In this document: piece by piece, positions 25,173 through 33,794 of the stretch
Position numbering within the stretch: the stretch's first letter is position 1
How the letters are laid out: each line of letters starts with the position of its first letter
Assembly: GCF_025854275.1 (NCBI RefSeq)
Contig: NZ_CP107567.1
Span: 930,001-994,000 of the forward strand
DNA length: 64,000 nucleotides
Source: Streptomyces peucetius
GTDB taxonomy: Bacteria > Actinomycetota > Actinomycetes > Streptomycetales > Streptomycetaceae
Direction of reading: 5' to 3'
Made by a program: the position numbers and the translations under genes
The notes under the pieces: model-generated
The model's input: only the letters and a program-made list of their open reading frames with translations
What the model was told of the DNA's origin: nothing
Databases searched by the model: none

Positions 25173-26774
25173 ATGAGCACCACCGCTGCGGACCGCACCG
25201 CCTCCCCCACCACGGACTCCGCGCCCGCCGCCCATTCGCGGGCGGCGCGGTTCCTGCTGCTGTTCGCGGTGTTCCTCTGCGCGGCCTGCGGTCTGGTGTA
25301 CGAACTGGCGCTGACGGCGCTGGGCAGTTATCTCATCGGCAACTCGGTGATGCAGACCTCTGTGGTCATCTCCGTGATGGTCTTCGCCATGGGCATCGGC
25401 TCGCTCGCGGCCAAGCCGCTGCAGCGGCGCGCGGTCGGCGCCTTCGCCCTGGTGGAGGGGGTGCTGGCGCTCGTCGGCGGCCTGTCGGTGCTCGTGCTGT
25501 ACGTGTCGTTCGCCTGGCTGCGGATCTACATGCCGTCGATGGTGCTGGTCACCTTCGTGGTCGGCCTGCTCATCGGGGCGGAGATCCCGCTGCTGATGAC
25601 GCTGCTGCAGCGGATCAGGCGGCAGGAGGCGGGCAGCGCCGTCGCGGACATGTTCGCCGTCGACTACATCGGAGCGCTCGTCGGCGGACTGTGCTTCCCG
25701 CTGCTGCTGCTCCCTGCCTTCGGGCAGCTCAAGGGCGCGCTGGTGGTGGGTGCCGTCAACGCGGTGGCCGGGGTCGTCGTCGTGCTGTGGATCTTCCGCA
25801 GACAGACCCGCCGCATCGTACGGCTGTCGCTGCTGGCCGGCATGGCCGGTGTCCTCGCCGTGCTCGCCACCGTGTACGCGCTGGCGGACGACATCGAGGT
25901 GACGGCGCGTCAGCAGCTGTACCGCGACCCGATCGTGCACGCGGAGACCACGCCGTACCAGGACATCGTCGTCACCCGGTCCACGGCCTTCACCGGCGAG
26001 CCCGACATGCGGCTGTTCCTCAACGGTGATCTGCAGTTCTCGTCGGTCGACGAGTACCGCTACCACGAGGCGCTGGTCCACCCCGCCATGTCGGGGAGGC
26101 GTTCCTCCGTGCTGATCATGGGCGGCGGCGACGCGCTGGCCCTGCGGGAGGTCCTGCGCTACGACGACGTCGAGAAGGTCACTCTCGTCGACCTCGATCC
26201 GGCGATGACGCGGCTCGCCCGCGGCTTCGGGCCACTGCGCGAGCTGAACCGTGACGCCCTGGACGACCCCCGGGTCACCGCCGTCAACGCGGACGCCTTC
26301 AACTGGCTCCGGGACGCCGGGCAGCGCTTCGACACGGTCGTCATCGACTTCCCCGACCCGGACAGCGCGGCGCTGGCGAAGCTCTACTCCGTCGAGTTCT
26401 ACCACCTGCTGAGCCATGTGCTGAAGCCGGAGAGCCAGATCGTGGTGCAGGCCGGTTCACCGTTTTTCGCGCCCAAGTCCTACTGGTCGATCGCCACGAC
26501 GATCGGCGAGGCGGGCTACCGCACCACCGAGTACCAGGTGGACGTGCCCAGTTTCGGGAACTGGGGCTTCGTCCTCGCCACCCCGGGCGCCGGCGGCCCG
26601 CAGCCGGCGCTGCGGCTGCCTGTGGACGCGCCGCCGCTGCGGTTCCTGGACGACGCGGTCCTGCAGGCGGCGACCGTCTTCCCTCTGGACCGCCGCCCGC
26701 AGGACGTGCGGGCCAGCACGCTGATGGATCCGGTGGTGCTGGAGTACACCCGCCACGAGTGGCAGAACTACTGA
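25173..26774 (+). CDS. Membrane-anchored polyamine aminopropyltransferase-like protein
   Basis: 533 aa, ATG 25173, seven bases after DUF350. Residues about 25-235 hold seven TM helices. The spermidine-synthase-like domain follows at about 255-480: DEYRYHEALVHPA (substrate His-Glu region), MGGGDALALREVLRY (SAM-binding loop), LVDLDP and NADAFNWL. The catalytic segment reads VVIDFPDPDSAALAKLYS, where typical enzymes have a DSTDP-x-GPA loop, so specificity may differ from plain putrescine aminopropylation. It probably modifies a polyamine or membrane-associated amine at the inner face of the membrane together with the upstream DUF genes. Confidence 0.87.
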   Translation: MSTTAADRTASPTTDSAPAAHSRAARFLLLFAVFLCAACGLVYELALTALGSYLIGNSVMQTSVVISVMVFAMGIGSLAAKPLQRRAVGAFALVEGVLALVGGLSVLVLYVSFAWLRIYMPSMVLVTFVVGLLIGAEIPLLMTLLQRIRRQEAGSAVADMFAVDYIGALVGGLCFPLLLLPAFGQLKGALVVGAVNAVAGVVVVLWIFRRQTRRIVRLSLLAGMAGVLAVLATVYALADDIEVTARQQLYRDPIVHAETTPYQDIVVTRSTAFTGEPDMRLFLNGDLQFSSVDEYRYHEALVHPAMSGRRSSVLIMGGGDALALREVLRYDDVEKVTLVDLDPAMTRLARGFGPLRELNRDALDDPRVTAVNADAFNWLRDAGQRFDTVVIDFPDPDSAALAKLYSVEFYHLLSHVLKPESQIVVQAGSPFFAPKSYWSIATTIGEAGYRTTEYQVDVPSFGNWGFVLATPGAGGPQPALRLPVDAPPLRFLDDAVLQAATVFPLDRRPQDVRASTLMDPVVLEYTRHEWQNY

Positions 26775-26775
26775 G

Positions 26776-26830
26776 CCGCCGGGTACGGGGCGGCCACCGG
26801 TGACCGGTGTTGGAGCCCCGCGCCCGGCGG
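26776..26830. terminator. Bidirectional terminator between convergent genes
   Basis: CCGCCGGG (26776-26783) and CGGGGC (26786-26791) pair with GCCCCG (26815-26820) and CCCGGCGG (26823-26830), leaving a 2x2 internal loop. A smaller CACCGG/CCGGTG hairpin sits inside. Confidence 0.65.
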
Positions 26831-26834
26831 ACCG

Positions 26835-29249
26835 TCAGGCCACCGGGGCTCCGTAGACACCCATCTCGTAGATCGAGTAGCCCCAGGTCGTCCTGCGCTC
26901 CAGCCCCTGCATACGCACGTACCGCACGGGCTCGTCGGCGGTGATCCGGACGACGTCGGTGTCGCAGCCGTCCGGTGCCCGGGTGGCGGCGGTGGTCCAG
27001 TTCGTCCCGTCGGCCGATGTGTGGATCTCGTACCGGGTGGCGCAGGCGGTCTCCCAGGCCAGCGTGACGGCCGCGACCACTGCCGGTGCGGCGAGTTCGA
27101 CCTGTACCCATTCGTCGTCCGAGTAGCCGGAGGCCCAGCGGGTACCCGTCAGCCCGTCGTTGACGTGCCTCGGCGCGAGCCGGTCGAGGTTCTGCTCCAC
27201 GCTCGACGCGGTCGCCGTGCCCTCCGGCGCCAGGTTCCCACCGCCGCCCGCCACGTCCCACAGCCGCAGCCGGACGCCGGCCTGCACGAGGAACGCGTCG
27301 AGCACCCCGTCACCCACCTTGGCCTGCGCCGCGCCCCAGGTGTTGCGCGGCGGGTCGACCCGCACGGCTCGCGCCTGACCCTGGAGGGATTCGGATTCGG
27401 TGAGCAGCCGGTCGGCCGTCTCCTCGTCGCCCGCCTGCCGTGCGGCGAGCGCGTCCAGCATCGTCACCATGGCCCTGCCCCACAGCTGTGTGGCGTCCAG
27501 CCAGGGTGTGGCGTCGACCGTGAACCCTTTCTCCACCGCCCCGCCCCGGATGGTGGCCGGGGCCTGCTCGACGGCGCTCGCGTGAGCGCGCAGCGCCTTC
27601 ACCGCCTCCGTGCGGTCGCCCGCGTCCCAGGACTGCCAGAATGCGGCGGTCCGCCGGGCGAGTTCGGGTGCCTGGGGCTGCCACGGGGTCGCACCGAAGG
27701 TGGGTGCCATGTGTTCGAGGTCGGCGAAGACGAGCAGGGCGTCGGTGGCCGCCCGGTCTCCGCCGGCGAGGTAGGACACGGCCCGCGGCCAACTGGCGGC
27801 GGCAGAGTAGGCGCGGTCGTTCCAGGCGAAGTCGGCAGCCCCGAAGACGGCGACCTTGCTGGCGTACGGCTGGTTCATGGGGTTGGCGACGACGCCGGAG
27901 ATGTGGTCGGACAGCCCGGCCTCGCGCTTGTCGTACGGCGCGAGCAGCAGCCGGCCGCTGGTGTTGCCGAAGTCGTTGACCGGATAGTTGTCCCAGACGA
28001 AGACCTTGCGCCCGAAGAGCGTCGAGACGGCGTCGGCGTCCTTGTTGGTGATCTTCGGGGGCACGACGTCGGTCCCGGTCCACATGACGACGACTGCGGG
28101 GTCGAGGCTCGCCCGCATGGTCTGCTTGTAGGCGGTGTCGGTCAGGTCGCCGTACTCCGTGGGCACCATCTGCAGCGGACGGGCGCCCTCGTGGGTGGCG
28201 ATGAAGGTGCGCTGGACGTCGTTGAGGAGATCGACCTGTGCCTCGGCGGCCGCCCGGCGTCCGGGCTCGCCGAAGGCCGCCCTGTCGCCCGTGCAGTTCC
28301 AGCGGGTGTAGCTGATGTCGTCCAGCGGGATGGAGAACGCCCGGGCGCCGAGGTCGTACAGGGCCTGGAGTTTGGCCTTGAGGTCCTTCCGGTGGGCGGG
28401 GTCGGAGTAGCAGATCGACTCCCCCGGAGAGACGGCGAAGGTGAAGCGCACATGGTTGGCGGTGGCCCGCTCCACCAACTCGCCGAGTTCTGCCAGCTTG
28501 TCCGCCGGGTAGGGCTCGCGCCACTTGCCCCGGTGGTACGGGTCGTCCTTCGGCGCGTACACGTAGGTGTTGGCCTTGACGTCCCCGTAGAAGTCCATCT
28601 GGTCGAGGCGCTCGGCGTGCGTCCAGGGCAGGCCGTAGAAGCCTTCGATGGTTCCGCGCAGCGGCATCGAGGGCTGGTCGCTCGCCTGTGCGCCGGCCAC
28701 CTTCCAGCCGTCGTCGGCGGGTACGAACAGCTGGCGCAGCGTCTGGACCGCGTAGAACTGGCCCGCGGCGTCGGTGCCGCCGAGGGCGATCTGGGCGTAC
28801 GGTTTGCCGGCGAAGACCCGCAGGGCGTAGCCCTCGGCGTGGTCCGGGACGGCCGTGTCCCCGAGCGCGCCCGCGATGTCCGGCCGCGACGCCGGCCCCA
28901 GCCGCACGGTGAGCAGGCCGGCCGCGGCGGGCGGCAGTGCTCCGGGGGCGACGACGTCCACCTCGTCGGCGCCGTGCGCGGTCAGTTCCTCGATCAGCCG
29001 GGCGCGGGCGGCCGGGTCGGTGCGCTCGTCCGCCACGACGAGAACCCGGCTCGTGACGACGGCGTCGGAGCCGGCTCGGTGGAGTGACTGCGGGGTCGGC
29101 GAGACCGGTGGCAACGCAGTCCCGGCGGCGGGTGCGGTGGCCGCTCCGGGATCCGCCGCCTGCGCGGGCGCGAGGGCGCCGACGAGCATGGCGCTTGCGA
29201 TCGCGAAGGATGAGGTGACAGCTCTGGCACGGGTTCTGCGTCGTTGCAC
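26835..29249 (-). CDS. Secreted GH84 beta-N-acetylglucosaminidase with discoidin-type CBM
   Basis: 804 aa, GTG start with GGAGGG upstream. A signal peptide ends near residue 31 (PAQAA). A GH20b-like N-terminal domain spans about 45-185. The catalytic barrel begins MPLRGTIEGFYGLPWTH near 192 and carries the GH84 Asp pair Asp310-Asp311 in IPLDDISYTRW, which act as acid/base and neighbouring-group-assisting residues. A helical linker precedes a C-terminal F5/8-type (CBM32) module at about 665-804. The enzyme removes terminal GlcNAc outside the cell from chitin-, hyaluronan- or glycoprotein-derived glycans. Two DasR-like operators upstream support GlcNAc control. Confidence 0.92.
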   Translation of the reverse strand: MQRRRTRARAVTSSFAIASAMLVGALAPAQAADPGAATAPAAGTALPPVSPTPQSLHRAGSDAVVTSRVLVVADERTDPAARARLIEELTAHGADEVDVVAPGALPPAAAGLLTVRLGPASRPDIAGALGDTAVPDHAEGYALRVFAGKPYAQIALGGTDAAGQFYAVQTLRQLFVPADDGWKVAGAQASDQPSMPLRGTIEGFYGLPWTHAERLDQMDFYGDVKANTYVYAPKDDPYHRGKWREPYPADKLAELGELVERATANHVRFTFAVSPGESICYSDPAHRKDLKAKLQALYDLGARAFSIPLDDISYTRWNCTGDRAAFGEPGRRAAAEAQVDLLNDVQRTFIATHEGARPLQMVPTEYGDLTDTAYKQTMRASLDPAVVVMWTGTDVVPPKITNKDADAVSTLFGRKVFVWDNYPVNDFGNTSGRLLLAPYDKREAGLSDHISGVVANPMNQPYASKVAVFGAADFAWNDRAYSAAASWPRAVSYLAGGDRAATDALLVFADLEHMAPTFGATPWQPQAPELARRTAAFWQSWDAGDRTEAVKALRAHASAVEQAPATIRGGAVEKGFTVDATPWLDATQLWGRAMVTMLDALAARQAGDEETADRLLTESESLQGQARAVRVDPPRNTWGAAQAKVGDGVLDAFLVQAGVRLRLWDVAGGGGNLAPEGTATASSVEQNLDRLAPRHVNDGLTGTRWASGYSDDEWVQVELAAPAVVAAVTLAWETACATRYEIHTSADGTNWTTAATRAPDGCDTDVVRITADEPVRYVRMQGLERRTTWGYSIYEMGVYGAPVA

Positions 29250-29265
29250 GGGACCCTCCGGGTGC

Positions 29266-29277
29266 TGGTCTGGACCA
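29266..29277. promoter_or_regulatory. DasR-like operator (dre) proximal to GH84
   Basis: TGGTCTGGACCA differs from the streptomycete dre core TGGTCTAGACCA at one central base. It lies 17 bp upstream of the GH84 start codon, where bound repressor would block initiation or early elongation. Confidence 0.65.
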
Positions 29278-29337
29278 TGAAGTCGCCTTTGCGGTACCGA
29301 TGATGCTCCATCTGCCGTCGCGGGATAAGACGTCTGG

Positions 29338-29347
29338 GGTCTAGACC
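29338..29347. promoter_or_regulatory. DasR-like operator (dre) distal to GH84
   Basis: The perfect palindrome GGTCTAGACC, the exact 10-bp dre core, lies about 90 bp upstream of the GH84 start. Its outer left flank matches the consensus poorly. Confidence 0.6.
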
Positions 29348-29495
29348 TCTTGTGGCCTGAGCTTTACTGTGGCCAACCGCTCCAGACCCCTTCCCGGAAC
29401 ACGTCCGGGCGGCCTTCACGCCGCCCGGCCCGCACGCGTGCGCCGAACCCCCCGGAAGGAATTCCGCTACCGAGGGGTAGGCCCGCCCGCCCCCC

Positions 29496-29543
29496 TTGCT
29501 ATACGGTCCGTCCAACAGCTTGCTAGACAGTCCGTCTAACAAG
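29496..29543 (+). promoter_or_regulatory. Tandem 24-bp operator repeats upstream of the diiron oxygenase
   Basis: Two adjacent copies (29496-29519 and 29520-29543) start TTGCTA and contain GGTCCGTCCAAC and AGTCCGTCTAAC. The second holds the inverted repeat TAGAC-N5-GTCTA (29524-29538); the first is a weaker version. The pattern resembles TetR-type operators; no TetR gene is adjacent. Confidence 0.6.
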
Positions 29544-29587
29544 GTGCGGTTGCACCTGCCCGACACAGCGTTCCGAGGAGCCGCTCC

Positions 29588-30502
29588 ATGGCCAGCAGCA
29601 CCGTTCGACCGAAGACGCAGGACCGGACCCCGCAGCACGACGTCGCCCGGCGGTTGCTCGACTCGGCCGCGATGCTCGCGTACGACCCGGCCACGGAAGT
29701 GGCCTGGGACACGCCCCTGGACAAGGACTTCCACGGCGCCAGCCCGGAGTGGAGCACGCTCTACGGCACCGCCTACTGGCAGGAGATGACCGACGCGCAG
29801 CGCAAGGAGCTGACCCGCCAGGAGGCGGCGTCGGTGGCCAGCACCGGCATCTGGTTCGAGATGATCCTCCAGCAGATGGTCCTGCGCGACATCTACGCGA
29901 AGGACCCCACCGACGCCAGGTTCCAGTGGGCGCTCACCGAGATCGCCGAGGAGTGCCGGCACTCCATCATGTTCGCCCGCGGCGCCCAGAAGCTCGGAGC
30001 GCCCCCCTACCGGCCGCACCGCGTCGCCGTCGAACTGGGCCGCGTCTTCAAGACGCTGGCGTTCGGCGAGGCGGCGTACGCCGCGATCCTCGTCGCCGAG
30101 GAGGTGCTGGACGTCATGCAGCGCGACTGGATGCGCGACGAGCGGGTCGTGCCCTTCGTCCGCACCATCAACAACATCCATGTCGTCGAGGAGTCACGGC
30201 ACATGAAGTTCGCCCGCGACGAGACGCGCAAGCGCCTCGCGGGCGCCGGCCGCGTGCGCCGGCAGATCAACGCCTTCGTCGTCGCGATCGCGTCCTACTA
30301 CATCGTCACCAGCATGGTGAACCGGAAGGTCTACGCGAACGCCGGACTCGACGAGCAGCGCGCCCTCACCGAGGCCGCGGCGAACGAGCACCACAAGTCG
30401 ATGATGCGCTCCAGCTGTTCGGGGCTCATGGAGTTCCTGGCCTCGGCCGGACTGCTCACCGGGCCCGCGCTGTTCTTCTACAAGCGCGCCAACCTCATCT
30501 GA
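29588..30502 (+). CDS. AurF-like diiron oxygenase
   Basis: 304 aa, ATG 29588 with a GAGGAGCCG ribosome site just upstream. Four-helix ferritin-like protein with two E-E-x-R-H iron motifs, EIAEECRHSIMFAR near residue 120 and VVEESRHMKFARDE near 202, plus candidate Glu ligands on the helices near 95 and 175. This is the pattern of AurF, the p-aminobenzoate N-oxygenase, and relatives. It needs two electrons per turnover. The following gene encodes a ferredoxin-reductase fusion that could supply them. Reaction and substrate are unknown; no polyketide or NRPS genes are near, so it may serve detoxification or lipid metabolism. Confidence 0.85.
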   Translation: MASSTVRPKTQDRTPQHDVARRLLDSAAMLAYDPATEVAWDTPLDKDFHGASPEWSTLYGTAYWQEMTDAQRKELTRQEAASVASTGIWFEMILQQMVLRDIYAKDPTDARFQWALTEIAEECRHSIMFARGAQKLGAPPYRPHRVAVELGRVFKTLAFGEAAYAAILVAEEVLDVMQRDWMRDERVVPFVRTINNIHVVEESRHMKFARDETRKRLAGAGRVRRQINAFVVAIASYYIVTSMVNRKVYANAGLDEQRALTEAAANEHHKSMMRSSCSGLMEFLASAGLLTGPALFFYKRANLI

Positions 30503-30586
30503 CCCGATCCGCGGACCGAACCCGGCCCTCGCACCGCATCGAACCGCACCGCACCGCATCACACCGAGCCGAGCCGAGCTGACGAC

Positions 30587-32236
30587 ATGACCTACGCCAT
30601 CACCCAGACCTGCTGCAGCGACGCCACCTGCGTCGCCGTGTGCCCGGTCAACTGCATCCACCCCACCCCGGAGGAACGGGCCTTCGGCAGCACGGAGATG
30701 CTGTACATCGACCCCCGGTCCTGCATCGACTGCGGCGCCTGCGCGGACGCCTGCCCCGTCGACGCGATCCTCCCGGTGGACGCCCTGTCCGGCGCGCAGC
30801 AGGAGTACGCCGCGATCAACGCCGCGTACTTCGAGGAGGAGGCACCCGAGCCGGCCGCCGGCAGCCCGAACTTCCACATCTGGGGCGAGCCGTCCTTCGA
30901 CCGCTGCCTGCCGTCCGACTTCGCGCCCCTCCGCGTCGCGGTCGTCGGCACCGGCCCGGCGGGCATGTACGCCGCAGAGGACCTGCTGCTGCACACCAAC
31001 GCCGAGGTGACGCTCGTCGACCGGCTGCCGGTGGCGGGCGGGCTCGTACGGTACGGAGTGGCACCGGACCACCCCGGGACCAAGAAGGTCGGTGACACCT
31101 TCGCGCGGTTCCACACGCACCCGCGGGTGCGGATGCACCTGGGCGTGGAGGTGGGCAAGGACATCACCCACGAGGAACTCGCCGCGCACCACGACGCGGT
31201 GACCTATGCCGTCGGGGCCTCCACCGACCGCCGGGTCGGGATCCCGGGCGAGGACCTGCCCGGCAGCATCTCCGCCACCACGTTCGTCGCCTGGTACAAC
31301 GCCCACCCGGAGGTCGCACCGGACACGGTCCGCGTGTCCTCCGAGCGCGTGGTCGTCGTCGGCAACGGCAATGTGGCACTCGACGTCGCCCGGCTCCTGG
31401 TCTGCGACCCGGAGTCACTGGCCAGGACGGACATCGCCGACCACGCCCTCGCCGCACTGCGCGCCGGCACGGTGCGCGAGGTGGTGCTGCTCGGACGCCG
31501 TGGACCCGAGGACGCGGCCTGCACCCGGTCCGAACTGCTCGCTCTGAGGCACCTGCCCGGCGTCGAACTCGTGGTGGACGACCACGATCCGCGTATCGGC
31601 GCCGCCATCGACGCCGCCGGCCCGAAGGACAAGGCCGGCGACCTGCGGGGGGTGACCCGCCGCACGGTCGACTGGTCGCTGCCGCCCGCGCCGGGCCGGC
31701 GGATCGTGTTCCGCTTCCACTCCGCGCCCGTGGAGGCGGTCGGCGACGCCACGGTGCGTGCGGTGCGCGCCACCGGCGGGTCGGGGGAACAGGAGATCCC
31801 GACGGGCCTGCTGCTGCGCGCCGTCGGCTACCGGGGCGTGCCGATCGCCGGTCTGCCCTTCGACGAGGCCACCGGCACGGTCCCGCACGAGGGGGGCCGC
31901 GTGACGGGCCGACCGGGGACGTACGTCGTGGGCTGGATCAAGCGCGGGCCGTCGGGCGGCATCGGCGCCAACCGGACCTGCGCGGCCGAGACGGTCGGCA
32001 CGCTGCTCGCCGACGCCGTCGCCGGCTCGCTGCCGGCACCGACGGGTTCGGCGAAGGCGTTCCGCCGGCTCGTACGCAGCCGCAACCGCGATGTCGTCGA
32101 CGCCCGCGGCCTGGCGGCCATCGACCGGGCCGAGGTGGCCCGCGGCCGGGCCGAGGACCGGCCGAGGGTAAAGCTGACCACCGTCCGCGAACTCGTGGGA
32201 GCGGCGAAGGGCGCTCGCCGCCGGCTGCCGCGCTGA
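30587..32236 (+). CDS. fprB: Ferredoxin-fused ferredoxin/NADP reductase (FprB type)
   Basis: 549 aa. The N-terminal 75 residues are a 7-Fe/8-Fe type ferredoxin: CVAVCPVNCIHP and CIDCGACADACPVDAI hold the cluster Cys residues. From about 105 follows an adrenodoxin-reductase-like FAD/NADPH module: FAD loop VVGTGPAGMYAAE, then DRLPVAGGLVRYGVAPDHP, NADPH loop VVVGNGNVALDVARLL and the C-terminal GYRGVPIAGLPFDE and GWIKRGPSGGIGANR blocks. The layout matches mycobacterial FprB. It moves electrons from NADPH to its own Fe-S domain, and here most likely to the diiron oxygenase 85 bp upstream. Confidence 0.92.
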   Translation: MTYAITQTCCSDATCVAVCPVNCIHPTPEERAFGSTEMLYIDPRSCIDCGACADACPVDAILPVDALSGAQQEYAAINAAYFEEEAPEPAAGSPNFHIWGEPSFDRCLPSDFAPLRVAVVGTGPAGMYAAEDLLLHTNAEVTLVDRLPVAGGLVRYGVAPDHPGTKKVGDTFARFHTHPRVRMHLGVEVGKDITHEELAAHHDAVTYAVGASTDRRVGIPGEDLPGSISATTFVAWYNAHPEVAPDTVRVSSERVVVVGNGNVALDVARLLVCDPESLARTDIADHALAALRAGTVREVVLLGRRGPEDAACTRSELLALRHLPGVELVVDDHDPRIGAAIDAAGPKDKAGDLRGVTRRTVDWSLPPAPGRRIVFRFHSAPVEAVGDATVRAVRATGGSGEQEIPTGLLLRAVGYRGVPIAGLPFDEATGTVPHEGGRVTGRPGTYVVGWIKRGPSGGIGANRTCAAETVGTLLADAVAGSLPAPTGSAKAFRRLVRSRNRDVVDARGLAAIDRAEVARGRAEDRPRVKLTTVRELVGAAKGARRRLPR

Positions 32237-32561
32237 GGCGGGCGCGGTCACGAACGACGGGGCAGGGGCGTGGCTCGCGCCCCGGCCCTGACGAGTACGG
32301 CCCTGGTGGTCGACAGGTGCGCACCGCCGTGACGGTGAAGTGTTCGACGGTGGCGAGAGACCCGCCGGTGGATACGACGAACCTTCTCCGAGGCGACGAG
32401 AGGAAGCGGGCCGACGTCCGAGGGAGCGTTCTTGAGCGCACCGGTCTCCGAGCCCGGACAAGAGCGGGCCCAGGAGGGTCACGGCATACCCCTGACTTCC
32501 GGTCGGCGTTACGGGGCCCACGACCGTTCAGCAGGAGGGAGCGGACGGTGCGCGGCTGGGA
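32237..32561. other. Intergenic region between convergent fprB and sugC
   Basis: About 325 bp with no recognisable gene. A GGGGCG/CGCCCC hairpin (32265-32283) 28 bp past fprB may end that transcript. Nothing else identifiable. Confidence 0.6.
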
Positions 32562-33755
32562 TCACCGGTTCCCTGCGTGGTGCGCAGGGGCGAGGTTCAC
32601 TCCGCTGACGGGGTCGAAGACATGCATCCTGGACGTGTCCACCCACAGCTGCGCCTCGCTTCTCTCCCGTACCCGGGTCGCGCTGCTCAGCCGGGTGACG
32701 ATCTGGTGACCGCCGGCGCCCGTCTCGCTGGCCCCCGAATCTGCGGCGAGCTCCGCAAGCTCCGACGTCTGAGCGGGCTGCCACTCGTCCTCCGCGAAGT
32801 AGGCGTACACGTCCGACCCCAGGGACTCGACCACACCCACCGTCGCGGTGAAGGTCATGCCCGAGCGGCCGGGCTCCACCAGGCTCGCGTCCTCGAAGGC
32901 CTCCGGGCGCAGGCCCACGATGAGGTCACGGGGAGCGTTCCGCCGCTCCAGCTCACGCAGCAGGCCCGGCTCCAAGGACACTTCTCCGACACTCGTGTGC
33001 AGGAGGTTCTCCTCGAGCGTGGCGTGCAGGAAGTTCATCGCGGGCGAACCGATGAACCCGGCCACGAACAGATTCCGCGGCTCGTCGTACAGGTGCTGCG
33101 GTGTGCCGACCTGTTGCACCACCCCGCCGCGCATCACGACGACGCGATCCCCCAGCGTCATCGCCTCTGTCTGGTCGTGGGTGACGTAGACGGTGGTGGT
33201 CCCGAGGCGCTGCTGCAGACGGGAGATCTGGGTCCGCATCTGCACCCGGAGTTTGGCGTCCAGATTGGACAGCGGCTCGTCCATCAGGAACGCCTTGGGG
33301 TCACGGACGATCGCTCGGCCCATCGCCACCCGCTGACGCTGGCCGCCCGACAGGTTGGCCGGTTTGCGGTCCAGATGCTCCGACAGATCGAGGATCCGCG
33401 CGGCCTCCTCCACCTTGGTGCGGATGACGGCCTTGTCCGTCTTCGCGAGACGCAGTGCGAACCCCATGTTGTCGCGAACGCTCATGTGCGGGTACAACGC
33501 GTACGACTGGAACACCATGGCGATGTCGCGGTCCTTGGGCGCCTTGTCGTTGACGACCTGGCCGCCGATCCGCAGCGTCCCCGCGGTGATGTCCTCAAGA
33601 CCGGCGATCATGTTGAGCGTTGTCGACTTCCCGCAGCCCGACGGACCGACCAGGATCACGAACTCCCCGTCACCGACCTCGAGATTGACGTCCTGCACGG
33701 CCACGGCGCCATCCGGATACTTCTTGGTGATGCCCTCGAGAACGATCTCGGCCAC
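32562..33755 (-). CDS. sugC: Trehalose-type ABC importer ATPase SugC
   Basis: 397 aa, GTG start, GGGAG upstream. The NBD occupies about 1-230: Walker A GPSGCGKSTT near 37-46, Q-loop MVFQSYALYPHMSV, signature LSGGQRQRVAMGRAIV, Walker B AFLMDEPLSNLDAKLR, H-loop VYVTHDQTEAMTLGDR. The C-terminal half is the MalK-type regulatory TOBE region (FIGSPAMNF, VGLRPEAF). Similarity to mycobacterial SugC is extensive. In Streptomyces one MsiK ATPase often serves many sugar importers; a dedicated ATPase here makes this operon self-contained. Last gene of the lpqY-sugABC operon. Confidence 0.93.
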   Translation of the reverse strand: MAEIVLEGITKKYPDGAVAVQDVNLEVGDGEFVILVGPSGCGKSTTLNMIAGLEDITAGTLRIGGQVVNDKAPKDRDIAMVFQSYALYPHMSVRDNMGFALRLAKTDKAVIRTKVEEAARILDLSEHLDRKPANLSGGQRQRVAMGRAIVRDPKAFLMDEPLSNLDAKLRVQMRTQISRLQQRLGTTTVYVTHDQTEAMTLGDRVVVMRGGVVQQVGTPQHLYDEPRNLFVAGFIGSPAMNFLHATLEENLLHTSVGEVSLEPGLLRELERRNAPRDLIVGLRPEAFEDASLVEPGRSGMTFTATVGVVESLGSDVYAYFAEDEWQPAQTSELAELAADSGASETGAGGHQIVTRLSSATRVRERSEAQLWVDTSRMHVFDPVSGVNLAPAHHAGNR

Positions 33756-33794
33756 GGTCGCTACTCCCTTGTCCTGACGGCCGGCTGCTGCCGG

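Larger units (their letters stand above)
29250..29587. other. Divergent regulatory region between GH84 and oxygenase genes
   Basis: About 340 bp without a gene. The left half carries two DasR-like palindromes (29266-29277 and 29338-29347); the right half carries a 24-bp imperfect tandem repeat with operator-like palindromes (29496-29543). Confidence 0.8.

Noticed and set aside
30531..30585. Short CCGCACCG and GCCGA repeats before fprB
   Set aside because: Simple low-complexity runs in a short leader, not a clear repeat element.
32317..32709. Open frame between fprB and sugC
   Set aside because: Overlaps the sugC end on the other strand, no motifs, mixed codon bias.
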